A stretch of 64,000 nt of DNA, from positions 15,225,896 through 15,289,895 of the forward strand of contig OY992837.1 of assembly GCA_963921425.1 (NCBI GenBank). The letters are read 5' to 3'. The first letter of the stretch is position 1. Each line of letters begins with the position of its first letter. Both the position numbers and the translations under genes were made by a program. Source of the stretch: Dryas octopetala (lineage: Eukaryota; Streptophyta; Magnoliopsida; Rosales; Rosaceae). The notes beneath the pieces were generated by a model that saw only the letters and a program-made list of their open reading frames with translations, was not told where the DNA came from and searched no databases. Positions 20,540 to 32,940 of this stretch are shown piece by piece.

Positions 20540-23500
20540 ATGGAACAGATACCAATTTCAATTGCATCTAAAATTGGAGAGGACTCGTTGGCGCAGATTG
20601 GGGGGCAATTCGGGTATCTAATTTATTTTGATTCCAACATAGAAACCCTGAAGGATGAGCTTAAAAAGATTGATAACAAGAGAGATGACCTGCAAAAATC
20701 AGTTGATGCTGCCAAGAGGAATGGGGAAGTTATAAAACTTGAAGTTGAAAGCTGGCTAGAGAATGTGAACACCTTATTTCATGAAGCACAAGACTTTGAA
20801 GATAAAGTCAACATGAAAAGGCGATCTCTGTATGGGTGGTGTCCAAATCTGAAGTCTCGGTATTCTCTGAGTAGGAAAGCCAAGAAGATTACTGAGCGTG
20901 CTCGTGAGCTCCGACAACAACAAGAATTCAATAATGTTTCCACTCCTTCACCTCCACAGAAGATATGGTCAACACTATACACTGAAGGTATTAAGGGCTT
21001 TGAATCCAGAAAAACAGTCATGAATGGTGTGATGGAGGCTTTGAAGAATGAAGAAAAAAGAATGATTGGGATTTGTGGGATGGGGGGTGTGGGTAAAACC
21101 ACAATGGTGAAAGAAATCATCAAAAGATTGGCAGGACAGAAGTTATTTGATGATGTTGTGATGGTAGTTGTGTCCCAAACTCCAAACATTAGGCTGATTC
21201 AAAGTGAAATTGCAGAAACATTGGGGTTGACATTTGTCAAGGAAACTGAGTATGGAAGAGCACAAGACCTACATGAAAGAATCATGAAAAGTAAGAGGAT
21301 CCTGATTGTTTTAGATGATATATGGTCAGAGCTTGATTTTCAGGCTATAGGACTTCCTGTTGGAGCTTCACATAAAGGGTGCAAAATTTTGTTGACGTCT
21401 CGAAGCAAAGAAGTGTGCAATACGATGTGCTGTCAAGAAATTTTTGAAACCCAGTTGTTAACTAAAGAAGAAGCATGGGAGTTCTTCAAGGAGACAGCAG
21501 GGGGGTCCTTGGACGATCCTGATTTGCAGACTATTGCAAAATTGGTTGCAAATGAATGCGGATGTTTACCCATTGCCATTGTAACCGTTGCAAAAGCACT
21601 ACAATGTAAAAGGAAGCATGAATGGGTTACTGCCCTTGAACAACTAAAGAAGTCTCTCCCCGAAAACATCTCTGGAATGCATCCCAAAGTTTACTCCAGC
21701 CTAAAATTAAGTTATGATAATTTGGAGAGTGATGAAGTCAAGTCATGTTTTTTGCTTTGTTGTTTATTTCCAGAAGATTATGATATTCGACTTGAATATT
21801 TGGTTAGGTATGGGTGGGGTCAAGGAATTTTTGGCAGCATTGATACATTGGAAGAAGCAAGAAACAGAGTGCATTCTTTCATTGACACACTACGAAGAAG
21901 GTTTTTGTTGCTGGACAGTAAAAAGACAGAGTGTATCAAAATGCATGACATAGTTCGTGATGTTGCCATATCAATTGCCTCAAAAGATACTCACAGCAAG
22001 TTTATGGTAAGGTGTGATGTTGAAAATAAAGGTTGGCCAGAGAAAGCTGCACAGCAACATTACACTGCAATTTCATTGAGTGGTGTTAAAATTGATGAGA
22101 TTCCATATGGTTTGGACTGGCCAAAACTTGAGCTTCTGCAACTACAACATTCCAATTGTTTAGAATCCAGCCTTTTTCAAGGGATGAAAGAAGTCAAGGT
22201 TTTATCATTTTTAAGTATGTCATCTGGTCCATGCTTTAAAGAATCTCTTGGAGTACTGAAGAATCTTCATACCTTGTGTCTAGATGATTGTCGACAGTTG
22301 GGAGACATATCTAGTGTTGGAGGATTGGAGAACTTAGAGATCCTCAGCTTTGCTCGCTCTTCCATTCACGAGTTGCTGAGAGAAATTGGATTTCTTAAAC
22401 AATTGAGGTTGTTAGATACAACAGATTGTGGTGAACTTGAAAAAATTCCTCATGGTCTATTATCTAGCTTAATTAGACTGGAAGAGTTGTACATGGCAGA
22501 AAGCTTTGTCAATTGGGAATCTTCAGTAGAAGGCAAAGATGAGAGCATGGCAAGCCTTCATGAGGTGATGACTCTATCTCTATCTCATCATTTAAAGGTC
22601 TTAGCGATAAAGATACCTGATGCCAAGTTGTTGCTTAAAGATCAATTGCACTTGAAAAACCAGACAAGAAGATTTCATATATCCATGTCTTTTAATCCAT
22701 CAGAAGATTTACGTAGACGACGAATGCAAAGTTTCCGTAGACACGTGCTAGGTTTCCGTAGACAAGAAGATTTCATATATCTATTCGAGAACTATTTGAT
22801 GCTTCGTGGTGATACAAGGGAATATATAGAAAGTGAAACAATTAGATTCTTTTTGAATAAAACTGAAGTATTGGATCTACGTAATATCTATAATTTGGAG
22901 TATGTTCTTAATGAGTTAGAACAAGAGGGTTTTCAACACTTGAAAGCTTTAAAAATTTACTCTGCTCACAGCATAGAGTATCTTCTAGACGGAACAGATT
23001 GGTCTAGTCAACATACTGCCTTTCCTCTCTTGAAGTCAGCTACGCTCAAATGGATGCACAATTTAAAAGCAATATGCCATGGCGTACCTCCAAAGAGCAC
23101 TTTTGTCAACCTAAGATCCCTTGTAATCAGAGACTGCAAGGAGTTAAAATATGTCTTTTCACTATCCCTAGCAAGAAACCTGGAACAACTCCAAAGCTTA
23201 ATTGTTGTTGATTGTGAGGAAATTGAACAAATCGTCTTGAAGGAGAGAATGGAAGATGAGAATCATGAATCTTACAAGAAAGCTTTCCCTAAATTGACCA
23301 AATTGAGGATTTTCGATGTACCAAGGCTCATGGGTTTCTACATAGCCAACCAACACAACTCCAAATCAGAGGTATGTACGTTATACAAATTATTGATTTA
23401 GTTTAGCTAAATATTATGCGAGACTATACTATGTTTTAATAAAATATTTATTTATTTAGCTTGTTTTCACGGGAACTACTTTTTTTGGGTTTTGTTTAAA

Positions 23501-25496
23501 TTAATAATAATTATATGGACTTAACAGGTGACAAAAATATATGAGGATAATTTTGACAAGATAACAGAGAGTGGGAATGATCCACATGAAGCTCAAGCTG
23601 CAGCGTCCTCTTCTACATCAAAATCCGTGCAAGTGGCAAGATCTAATATACTATTTCCATCAATTTGCATTTCATGGTTCCAAAATCTAGAAAAGCTAGT
23701 TGTGAAACAGGTTTACAAGCCTGATCAGTTGTGGACGAACGTTCCACGTGGAGTCCAGGGCTTTCAAAATTTAAGATTCTTAGAATTACGACATTGTGGT
23801 AGAATGAAATATGTATTCTCGTATTCAATTTCCACGGTCCTTGTGAATCTCCAAGAAGTAGAAATAGGCTGGTGTGAAAAAATGGAAACTATAATCGCAG
23901 TCAGAGAGGGAGATGAAGAAAAGGAGACGGGTGGCATGATTTTGTTCCCGAAACTGAGTGTCCTTAAACTAAATTACTTGAACAACCTTGTGAGTCTTTG
24001 CCCTGATGCCTACACTTTTGTTTGGTCATCCATGAAATCTATGCACATCGAAAGTTGTCCCAAATTGAAGACATTGGGTTCTGGGATTCCCCAAATCAAA
24101 AAGTCAGAAGCAGAGAACTTGAATGCTAACGTTGTCAGAGAATCATCATCATCAGCTCAAGAGGCAAGTCATCTCAACAGATCTTCTTCATCAACATCTG
24201 TTTGGTGCCCTGGAATATCATGTGCACCGCTCTGCTCGTCGAATAACAATCCAGTCAACGAATCTGACGATGATCCATCCACTCACAACAAATCAGAACA
24301 AAGATCAAGATCAAGATCCAGTTCCAGTTCAAGAGCGAATCATGCCAGCAACTATGTTCAGATATTGCCACAGCCTGTAGTTGATAAAGAGGTAAGCGCT
24401 CGTAAGTTTAATAAACTTAATTTCCCTTTTTAATTCAAACATGTGGATTAATTTATATAGCATTTTACTTTTGGGTTATTTACATAATTAAAAGGAAAAA
24501 AAAAAAGAATAGTAATTGTTTCACTCCTATCCTGTTTCATGTTCTGTCAATTTTAATTCTTATTTATTTACAATCACCCAATTATAAATTGCTAGTTTTG
24601 TCAATCTCTCTCTTCTCTCCCTCATTCATTTAACTCTTTTTTGTTATGCTTACAATGCAGTATTAGTGTTCAATCCTACATCATAATATCCAGTCCAAAA
24701 AAAAAAAAAAGAAATCTTGCGTTTTTAATACTAGTGGCTAGTGCTTGTTGTCATAGAGGACCTAAAAGTCAAACATCAAGGATTAAAATTGTGTACCGTT
24801 TTTAATATAGCTTGATTTTTTCTTTTTTTTTTTTGAAAAAAAGAATCTTTGAACATTTTGAATATAAGATATGTTTAAGATAAATGTAATGAAGCAAGTA
24901 CATTTTTGGCCTTTTTTTAGGTTATGGAGACAAATATTGTGGATGCAAATATTAATGACAATCTAGAAAGTCTTCGAGTAAGATATTGTGAGTCACTGGA
25001 AGTGATATTTCTGCTTCACAAAACCCATCATGTTCAAGCATTTAGCAAGCTGAGGGAATTGGTGTTGAAACTTTTACCAAAGTTAATGCACATATGGGAA
25101 AAGGGTTTACAACATATCACAGGCTTTGGAAACTTAAGATTGCTGGAAGTATCCGACTGTGGAAATTTGAGATATTTGTTCTCACCAAACGTAGCTAAAC
25201 TTCTTATGAGTCTGGAGGAAATAAAAGTTATCGATTGTATGGATATGGAAAAAATTGTTGGAGAAGCAGAAGGAGAAACTACTATTGAGGAATTGACATT
25301 TCCCCGAGTAAGATCCATCACATTTGCAAATTTGCCCAATCTTGAATGTTTCTGCACTCAAGCTTCTACTTTGAAGTGGCCACCTTTGATGCAAGTGAAT
25401 GTTACTGGCTGTCCAAAATTAAAGCCATCTGAATGTTTCCCTTTTTATAATAAAGGTATGTTCAGCTTTCAACCAACTATTCTCACTAATGAATGA
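20540..25496 (+). CDS. CC-NB-LRR (CNL) disease-resistance protein 1, RPS2/At4g27190-like
   Basis: Intracellular immune receptor. Three coding exons: 20540-23371 (944 codons), 23528-24391 (288) and 24921-25496 (191 plus stop), both introns phase 0 with GT-AG ends; about 1423 residues. Coiled-coil domain about 25-130. NB-ARC: P-loop GMGGVGKTT 180-188, kinase-2 ILIVLDDIW 254-262, RNBS-B CKILLTSRS from 281, GLPL-type GCLPIA 341-346, RNBS-D CFLLCCLFPEDY from 403, MHD 468-470. LRRs from about 515 to the end, broken by a Ser/Arg-rich linker about 1139-1232. All key ATPase motifs are intact. The ATG at 20540 is chosen because the upstream in-frame stretch lies in a likely leader intron. Exon 3 may instead splice at 25455 to 26317, which would end the protein almost at once. 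Sister of the gene at 41206. Confidence 0.93.
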
Positions 25497-26744
25497 AGAG
25501 CTAATTAATCTTTTTCAACTGCCTTGCTTTTGTTTTTCTTTCCCTTTTTATATTATCATTGTAGTCAATTAGTTGGAGTATAAAACCATAAATAAACAAT
25601 TTTAATATAAGTCAGTGTGTGACAAAAGAAAATGTGCTTATCAAATTTATAGATTTGAAATGAATGAATTTGAAATCTAAATCCTTCCACCCATAGAAGT
25701 CTTTAGTAATGCGTGTCCAATTTCACGTCGATCAATTGATAATATTTTTAATCATTCTATCTTATATTATATTGAATATCTCAATCCTAGAAATTTAAAC
25801 TATTAGGTGGAGAAGCTCATTCATTGTAGGATTAATGCTCAATAATCCTTTTTTTATCCATTTTTATAATAGGGTGTTTCTACTTGAACCCTCTTACTTG
25901 CTCATTATATACCACTTCATTTTTTGTCAGTTTTATAATTCCATTTTCCTTTTAAAAATGAAAAGAAACGAATAATATATGATATTAGTATACATGTTGG
26001 AGTGAATAGCATCTTTCTATAAAAAGAAATGTATATTATTTATTTATGCTAATTAATGAAACTAAAGGGTGCAATCTCTTGTTAGCAAAAGAGTTGATAT
26101 TATTATGATTTGTGTAAGAGATATTTTAAAAAACGTTTATTTATAAAAATTTATTTACATCAGAAAAATAATAATAATAAAGGACATCACAAGAGTAATT
26201 TATAATATTTTTCCGTTCTTGTATTTTTATATTTTTTTGGTATATATATATATTTTTGCCTTCGTCCTTTTGGTGTCTGATTCTTGATTCTAATTTTTCT
26301 TGTTTGATTACGACAGAGTAAGAGCCCTCCTTTGGATATTGATTTCTTCCCTGCTCGCTGCCCGTAGAAAAAGAAGTCAGGTAGGTAAATTGATCGATTT
26401 GGGTTATTTTCTTTATGTTTGCTTTGCTTTCTCTGTTTATTGGTTTGTTTAGCAATTGAATCGTCAGAAATTGGGTTTATATGTGTTTGGTATTTTCACT
26501 TTGCCTTTGGGTTTTTTTTTTTTTGAATTCTTTTTGTATATTGGTTTGTCGAAAGTTGAATCAATAGGTTCACTGTGATATAGTTCAAACTGATATGACA
26601 TCGTGATATAGCTTCATTAAAAAAAAAAAATTAGGCTTTCAGCACGCACTCACACTCATGCCAATAGTCTTTTTCTATTAAAAAAGAAATAAGAAATTTA
26701 TGCCATTTAAAATCAAAATTTTGTTTATAGAAAAGAAGAAAAAA

Positions 26745-26797
<53 letters not shown>

Positions 26798-29090
26798 CTA
26801 ATTAGTTGATGGCCAATAAGTAGTGAGGTTTTTAGATTTTTTTTAGATTTTAGTTTTATTTAAATGACTTTTCCATTTTAACCTTTTTTAATAAACTTTT
26901 CCTCTTAATGGTATTATTTCAGAAATTATAAAATTATGATTTTAAAGTTACCATTTGACTCTCTTATGAAAAATTTCATTCACTTGATCATTTCATTAAC
27001 TAAAGGCATTTTTTAGATTTTTAAAAATTTCACTTAAGAGATATGTTAGCTTTATATATATAGATTAAACAATTATTCTTTGCCTCATAAAACACTTATA
27101 TGCTTCATGGTATTATGATTGCATTTGTTTTTATTTTTATAATGAAAACAAATAGCAATGTCCCTGAGCTTTGACTTCAATTGGCCCTAAGGTGGTGCCA
27201 CCTCACCAGGCCCCCCAATTTTATAGGTCTTGTATGCTAAGTTGCCATATAAAATATAAATAGTCCATTGTACATAAATTAACTTGCATGTGTGTGGTGC
27301 AGTGGTTCTTGCACATTCTTGAAAATAGCGATCCTTGTTTGAGTATTCATTTTGCCATCAATTTTATTTGTTCTTTTGGTTTTTCACCTTGCTATTTATA
27401 TAAACCCTTAAAGGGTCAGTTTGGGTTTAATATTCAAAATAATTTTTGTGATTATAAGAGGCGTAAACTCACAATTTGGGTTTTGATAATTCTTAACAAC
27501 AACATTTCATTGGTATTTTCTTTTTTGTTTTTTCTCTTTTACACTTTAATTACCTGAAATTTCACTTTATTACCTAAATTAAAAATTGAGTCAATTTTTG
27601 CCACATTGATTTAAATTTTTTTGCATGTTAGACCTCGGGGATTTTCTGTCACACCATTTGTTAAAATATACATGTGACCCTTTTTTAAGGGGTTTTCTAG
27701 TCTTTAATTAAATACCAAATGGGATTATGGACCCAATTGATCTATGGCCTTTTTAAGTGGCCAAGAAACCTAAAAATAAGACCAAAAAGGCCATTTGGTA
27801 TTTCGTTGAAGTCTAAAAAGACCACAAAATACCCACTTAAAAAGAGGTCACAAACAACACACGTGATTATTTTTAGTAGGTGTGACGAAAATCACCAAGG
27901 TATGATATTGCAAAAAAATTATAAATTAAGATGGCAAATAAGCTCAATTTATAATTTAGATGGTGAAGTGAAAAAAAAAAATAGTTGTTGCGTAATCCTG
28001 TTGGAAGGGTCGTAGAATTATCCGCAATGCTAATCTCCCCGAATAAAAAAAAAAAAAAAAAAAAACTAAAGTCCAGGAGGGTAATGTGGAGAAATTTTTA
28101 AGTAAGTTGGGTTGTTTGACCACATGTATGGTACGACCATCCTATGGTACGATGCCATGTATATTGTTTATTTTTAAACAATGTAAACTTTACTTGAGAT
28201 AATTAAGCATACATATGAGTATGTGATTGGAGGTCAGCTTATGACAATAGAAATATAAAAAGCTATAAAAGCACTTTTTTTTTTTTTGTGGACTTGTGAT
28301 ATTGACCTTCACTCTTGTCACTTAATTTCATTTTGTCCCAAATTGCTCCCTAAATTTTACTTTATTTCCGAAATTTCATGTTGTCAATTTTTTCGTCTAA
28401 ATTGATCATGCAATCATTTTTCAATGATATAATCGTCATGAATTGTATGCCCAAAATATTAATTTAGGAAAATCTTATTCTCTTATCCTTCTAAACGAAG
28501 AACCCAGTAGTCAATATGAGCTTCATATCTGAATCACCAATTTGGATACAGGAATTGCTACAAGCTTGTACCCTTAGACTCATGACCATTTAATTTGTTG
28601 CTTTCAAAGTTTGAATTGAAGGGGTTTTTGAGACTTCGAAGTCTGGCTTAAATAAACAAAAAAGTCTGGCTATTTAATATTATTATTATTTTTTCCCCAA
28701 CTTATATGATATTTTTACATTGAGCACTATAACAATATTGTTGTTTTTTTTAAACAATGATTTAAAATGCATATCATACCACATAGGTCGAGAAAATTTT
28801 TTTGTACAAGTAACATTGTTCATAGAAATATTATGTTGTAACAGTTTTTTAAATGTTGCCATTAATTTCATATTTTAAAAAGTTTCATCAAAGCCCTAGC
28901 TTTATAAAATGGTAACATTATTATTTATAGCTTTTGTATTCGATTAATATGCTCACCTTAAATGTTTATTTGGATATATTGTTTTCATTTTCAATTTGCA
29001 TTTGCTTTAATTGTTGTATATTTTATGCAGGAGAACATTGCAAGAGATTTAGATCTTCATTACCAACAAAAGAAAAAGGAGATTCAGTGA
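25497..29090 (+). other. Downstream part of CNL gene 1: long introns and possible extra exons or 3' UTR
   Basis: Two exon-like pieces are conserved in both CNL copies: 26317-26380 (after TTACGACAG, before GTAGGT) and 29031-29090 (after TTTTATGCAG), the latter ending ATTCAGTGA. With a donor at 25455 the first gives GAG TAA, so these pieces may be 3' UTR exons or belong to an alternative frame. The rest is AT-rich intron-like DNA. It holds the ancestral empty site for the Mutator-like insertion of copy 2 (TATAAAATA, near 27250). Confidence 0.5.
26748..26792. repeat. (GA)n microsatellite
   Basis: About 22 GA units in the downstream intron of CNL 1. The same locus in copy 2 (47964-48024) has about 30 units, so the length has changed since the duplication. 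Confidence 0.95.
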
Positions 29091-29610
29091 TGATGAGTCG
29101 ACATTAATTATCGTTTGTATCTTTCAACAATAGAAACATTGTTTTTATACTTTCTAATAGCATTTCCTTTATGTGTGTATTATGTGATTGTTTAAACTTT
29201 GATAGTAATACATATGAAACCATCTCAAAGGAACTATTTAAATTGGTTATATTATTCTTAGTACGTGTATATGCAGTCATAATTATTAGTTTAAAAATGA
29301 TGATTTAGAATTATAAAATTGTTAAATTGGTTCAAATATCTCCACCAATTCTATACCATTGCCTTAATTTAAAGAGAAAAGTTAGTCTCACAATTGTAAT
29401 TCTCCCAAATATATTCAACAAAGTGTGTCATGAGATGAGTACTCAGTGAAGGACAGGCATTAGTTTTTTCATCACATCCTATTCCCAAAAGTTTCAAGGA
29501 AGCTAACGAATTGACTAAAGTTGTGACAAAGTTGAATGGCGATTCCCAATAGTCTTTTCATCACATCCTATTCCTTATGATTAAGTCATTCTTCTTCAAA
29601 TTAAAAGCTT
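29091..29610 (+). other. 3' flank of CNL block shared with copy 2
   Basis: Collinear with 51469-51893, with small indels. Similarity stops at TTATTTTTTAAA (about 29610), where copy 2 has TTATTCTTTAAA and its own insertion. No gene seen. Confidence 0.6.
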
Positions 29611-29904
29611 ATTTTTTAAAGGGTTTTTTTTTTTTAAAGTCCATTTCAAAAAATAAATTGTTTTTAAGGCCCAACCACTACAGTGAAATACTGTAGCGGC
29701 CCACTTTAACAAATCAACAGTAACGTCGTTACTATAGCAGAGCACTGTAGTGCACTACAGTAACTTCTTTTTGCCATTTTTCCCACCTTTTAAAAAAACA
29801 CCAATAGAAGCGATAAATAATAATTGTCACTATCAAACAGTAACTATTTTTAATTTTTCACTATGCAAAAAAACTCAAACAAGCAACTTATACAAATCAT
29901 AACC

Positions 29905-30605
29905 CCTTACATATACAAATATACAATCATAGCCTCACTTATATATTATTACTGCTTGTCAGTAATAACCATAACCCCCACTTATATATTGTTACTGACA
30001 ATGAGTAACAACCATAGTCCCCACTTATGTATTGTTACTAAAAAACAATAACGACCATAGCTCTCACTTATATATTGTTACTAACAAGTAGTAGCAATTA
30101 TAGCCCCACTTACATATTGTTGCTGCTTGTCAGTAACAATCATAGCCCACATAAATATTGTTATTAACAAGCAGTAAAAACTCCACTTACATATTGCTAC
30201 TGCTTGTTAGTAACAATCATAACTTCATTTACATATTGCTCCAGCTTGTTAGTAAAAATCATAACTTCACTTACATATTGTTCCTGACAAACAGTAACAC
30301 CCATAGCCTCACTTACATATTGTTACTGACAAGCCATAACAACCATAACCTCACTTATATATTGTTACTGACAGCCATAGCCCCACTTACATATTGTTAC
30401 TAACAAGCAATAACAACTCACTTATATATTGTTACTGACACAACCATGACAAGCAGTATCAACCATAGCCCCACTTATATATTGTTACTGACACAATCAT
30501 AGCCTCACTTACATATTGTTACTGATAAACAGTAACAATCATACCTTCACTTACATATTGTTATTAATAAGCAATAACAATCATAGTCTCCACTTACATA
30601 TATCT
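29905..30605. repeat. Minisatellite of palindromic units of about 42 bp
   Basis: About 16-17 imperfect head-to-tail copies of a unit built as CACTTACATATTG, TTACTGACAAG, CAGTAACAA and CCATAGCCC. Most units can fold back on themselves (TTGTTACTG against CAGTAACAA), and the loop appears as both ACAAG and CTTGT, as if stems had been inverted. The repeat peptide TYILLL in one frame is a by-product. It lies only in copy 1 of the duplication. Confidence 0.9.
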
Positions 30606-32312
30606 AGTGAGGACAAAACACAGCTAAAATTAGCCTGTAGAATGTCATCAAGACCTAGTGATGCGAAAATTGTCAGATCACCAAGAGTAACTGCAAAACA
30701 TAAGCACCCTAGGTAAATACATTGATAGTAGACCAAAATTACTATAAAACAATAATATTGAATCATTTTTATCCGAATCGTAGGATCATCTGCACACTTA
30801 TTGACTTGTAGCTATGAAGTGCAACTAATAATATCTTGCAATGCAAAAGATAAGAAACAGATAAGTAATTCATAACTAACATATGGTTAGGCTTTGTTTA
30901 ATCTTTAGTTATAACTTATTCGCCAAAATACAATGAACAAGTTATTCAATAGTTCCACTGGGAAGTTGCAATCATAACCCATACAAATGAGTTCGAGCAA
31001 AAAAAAATCACAAAATATGACATATCTAGAACACACATTAATTAATTGTAACAATTTGATTTTCACAGAGTCTAGAACACACATTAATCAAACAATAGTG
31101 GCAGCTACACATCCAAAATATTGGGGTAACTTCAATAGGCCATACCTGCATGCAAAAAATGAATCAATTAAAAGAACAATAAATGAAAAACATGCAAGAC
31201 AAGTATTTTTTTTTTTTTAAAATGATATTTATGGCATAAGCACAATAAGAGAAAGTATTCAGCAACAGGACATTGAGATGTTTCTATGTTCTACATTTTA
31301 AAATAACTATCAAACAGACAATTCAAGCACAGGGCTTCCAAAAAGTAGAAAAGACATACAAAATACACCTCCAGAAAGGCAAAACAAATTAGTGTAGAAA
31401 GAACTTGCAAGGTTTTTAAAAAAGAAATCAATTTTACAGGTAACATGATAAAGGCAAAAAAGACAGACCTGGTTAAGACATAAAGCAATGCTATATGCTA
31501 CAATAGGCAAGCAAACAACATTGGCGCCAAGCAAAAGTAGAAGTTTCAAGTTTGAGTTTACACAATTAGCATAACTCATGTTTCATATACAGAATGGGGT
31601 GTACTTAGCATTTGTCAGCATAATTGCAGACACACAACATAATGTTCAGAAGATCAATCACTTGATGTACACAAAAACTGAGGAAAATTAAACTAACCCA
31701 CCAAATTATTAGTCCAAATATTTGAATTAAACAACTTACCGAAGGCAGAATGGACCAAATAAGATTTCCATTTTACTGATAAGAAAAAAAAGTAAAGGAG
31801 GAGATGGCACCTTAATTGAGACCAAGTAATTTGATGGGTCAGTGAGAATTCAAAATTGTGTTGCAATGCACACATACAAATATTTAAAATTGCAATAAGA
31901 GCCCAAGAGGTTCAATGACTACAAGCAACCAGTACCAGGCACTTGAAGAGGCGTTTTCAATGTGGCCGAGTCGAATCCTCCGCCGAGAAGACTTGAAGCC
32001 AACTTTCCAGAGCCGCTGCATCAAATACAACAAACCTCCTCCGCCGTCGATTCGCCGCCATGGGTGGGTGGATGGGCAATCGGAGGGTACCGTCTTGTTC
32101 GGAACGACGAGAGGAACAAAACCCGATAGGTTCGGTGCCTCGTGGTGGCCGGAAGAAGTAGATCTCCACCGAAGTTGACTCTCAGGTTTCGCGTCGTTCT
32201 GTCACCGTCGGTGATTGGATGGACGATCGAAGGCCATAGGAATGAAGAGGAGGAAGAGGCGAGCACGGGGAGGTCGGTCTCGCCGCAATCCATGGCCGAA
32301 CCACGATACATC

Positions 32313-32354
<42 letters not shown>

Positions 32355-32497
32355 ATGCTGAGTTTGAAATGAAAGAAATGACAGGGAGTGGGAGATAGAC
32401 GGAGAAAGAAACGGAGAAAGAAACGAAGAAAGAAAAAATGGACCGGTTTGGTATAAACTGGGCCTCCTTCAAACATTAAAAAAAAGGAATTGCATCT
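30606..32497. other. Copy-1-specific insertion: AT-rich DNA ending in a GC-rich gene-like piece
   Basis: 30606-31900 is AT-rich with no convincing exon. 31915-32315 is much more GC-rich, and the minus strand reads like a plant leader plus first exon: a CT repeat (32351-32316) followed by an open frame with GCGGCGAGACCG and CTCGCCTCTTCC. A related GC-rich piece, in the other orientation, lies at 52190-52560 in copy 2. I do not recognise the protein. It may be a captured gene fragment or part of a repeat family. Confidence 0.4.
32316..32351. repeat. (AG)n microsatellite
   Basis: About 18 AG units at the edge of the GC-rich piece; on the minus strand a CT tract just upstream of an ATG. Confidence 0.95.
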
Positions 32498-32506
32498 TAA
32501 AATTAA

Positions 32507-32940
32507 GGGTTTATTTCATATTTAGTACCTAAATTTTGACTATTGTTTTAATGTGGTACCTAAACTTTTATTTGTCCCAATTGAGTATCTAAACTTTTAT
32601 TTTGTGTCTAATAGGTACCAAAATGAATTTTTGTTAAAATTGTCAATAAAAATTAAGGGCAATATAGTCAAAGTATATTTTAATTATTTTCTTTATATGT
32701 TTAAAATTATTAAAAAAAACACACAACAAACAAAAAAAATTAAAAATTAAAATTAAAATATAAATTTTTTGAAGTGACTATATTGGCCCTAACTTTTGTT
32801 GATAATTTTAACAGAAATTCATTTTGGTACCTATTAGACACAAAATAAAAGTTTAGGTACTCAATTGAGACAAATAAAAATTTAAGTACCACATTAAGAC
32901 AATGGTTAAAGTTCAGGTACTAAATATGAAAAAAAAACCC
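32507..32940. mobile_element. Non-autonomous TIR element, 434 bp, 9-bp target duplication (Mutator-like MITE)
   Basis: Terminal inverted repeats of about 165 bp starting GGGTTT...CATATTTAGTACC and ending in the reverse complement. The flanks are a perfect 9-bp direct repeat TAAAATTAA (32498-32506 and 32941-32949). A 9-bp duplication with long TIRs and no coding capacity is typical of Mutator-derived elements. The small ORF inside is not a gene. Confidence 0.88.

Noticed and set aside
20779..21189. Antisense open frames within the CNL genes (also 41445-41852)
   Set aside because: Shadows of the strongly coding NB-ARC exon; no independent signal.
29905..30605. Regularly spaced repeats considered as a CRISPR array
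   Set aside because: Units are contiguous and imperfect with no unique spacers, and this is plant nuclear DNA.
30158..30716. Repeated peptide TYILLL...NNH as a possible repeat protein
   Set aside because: It is translation of the palindromic minisatellite. The frame is interrupted repeatedly and unit lengths are not multiples of three.
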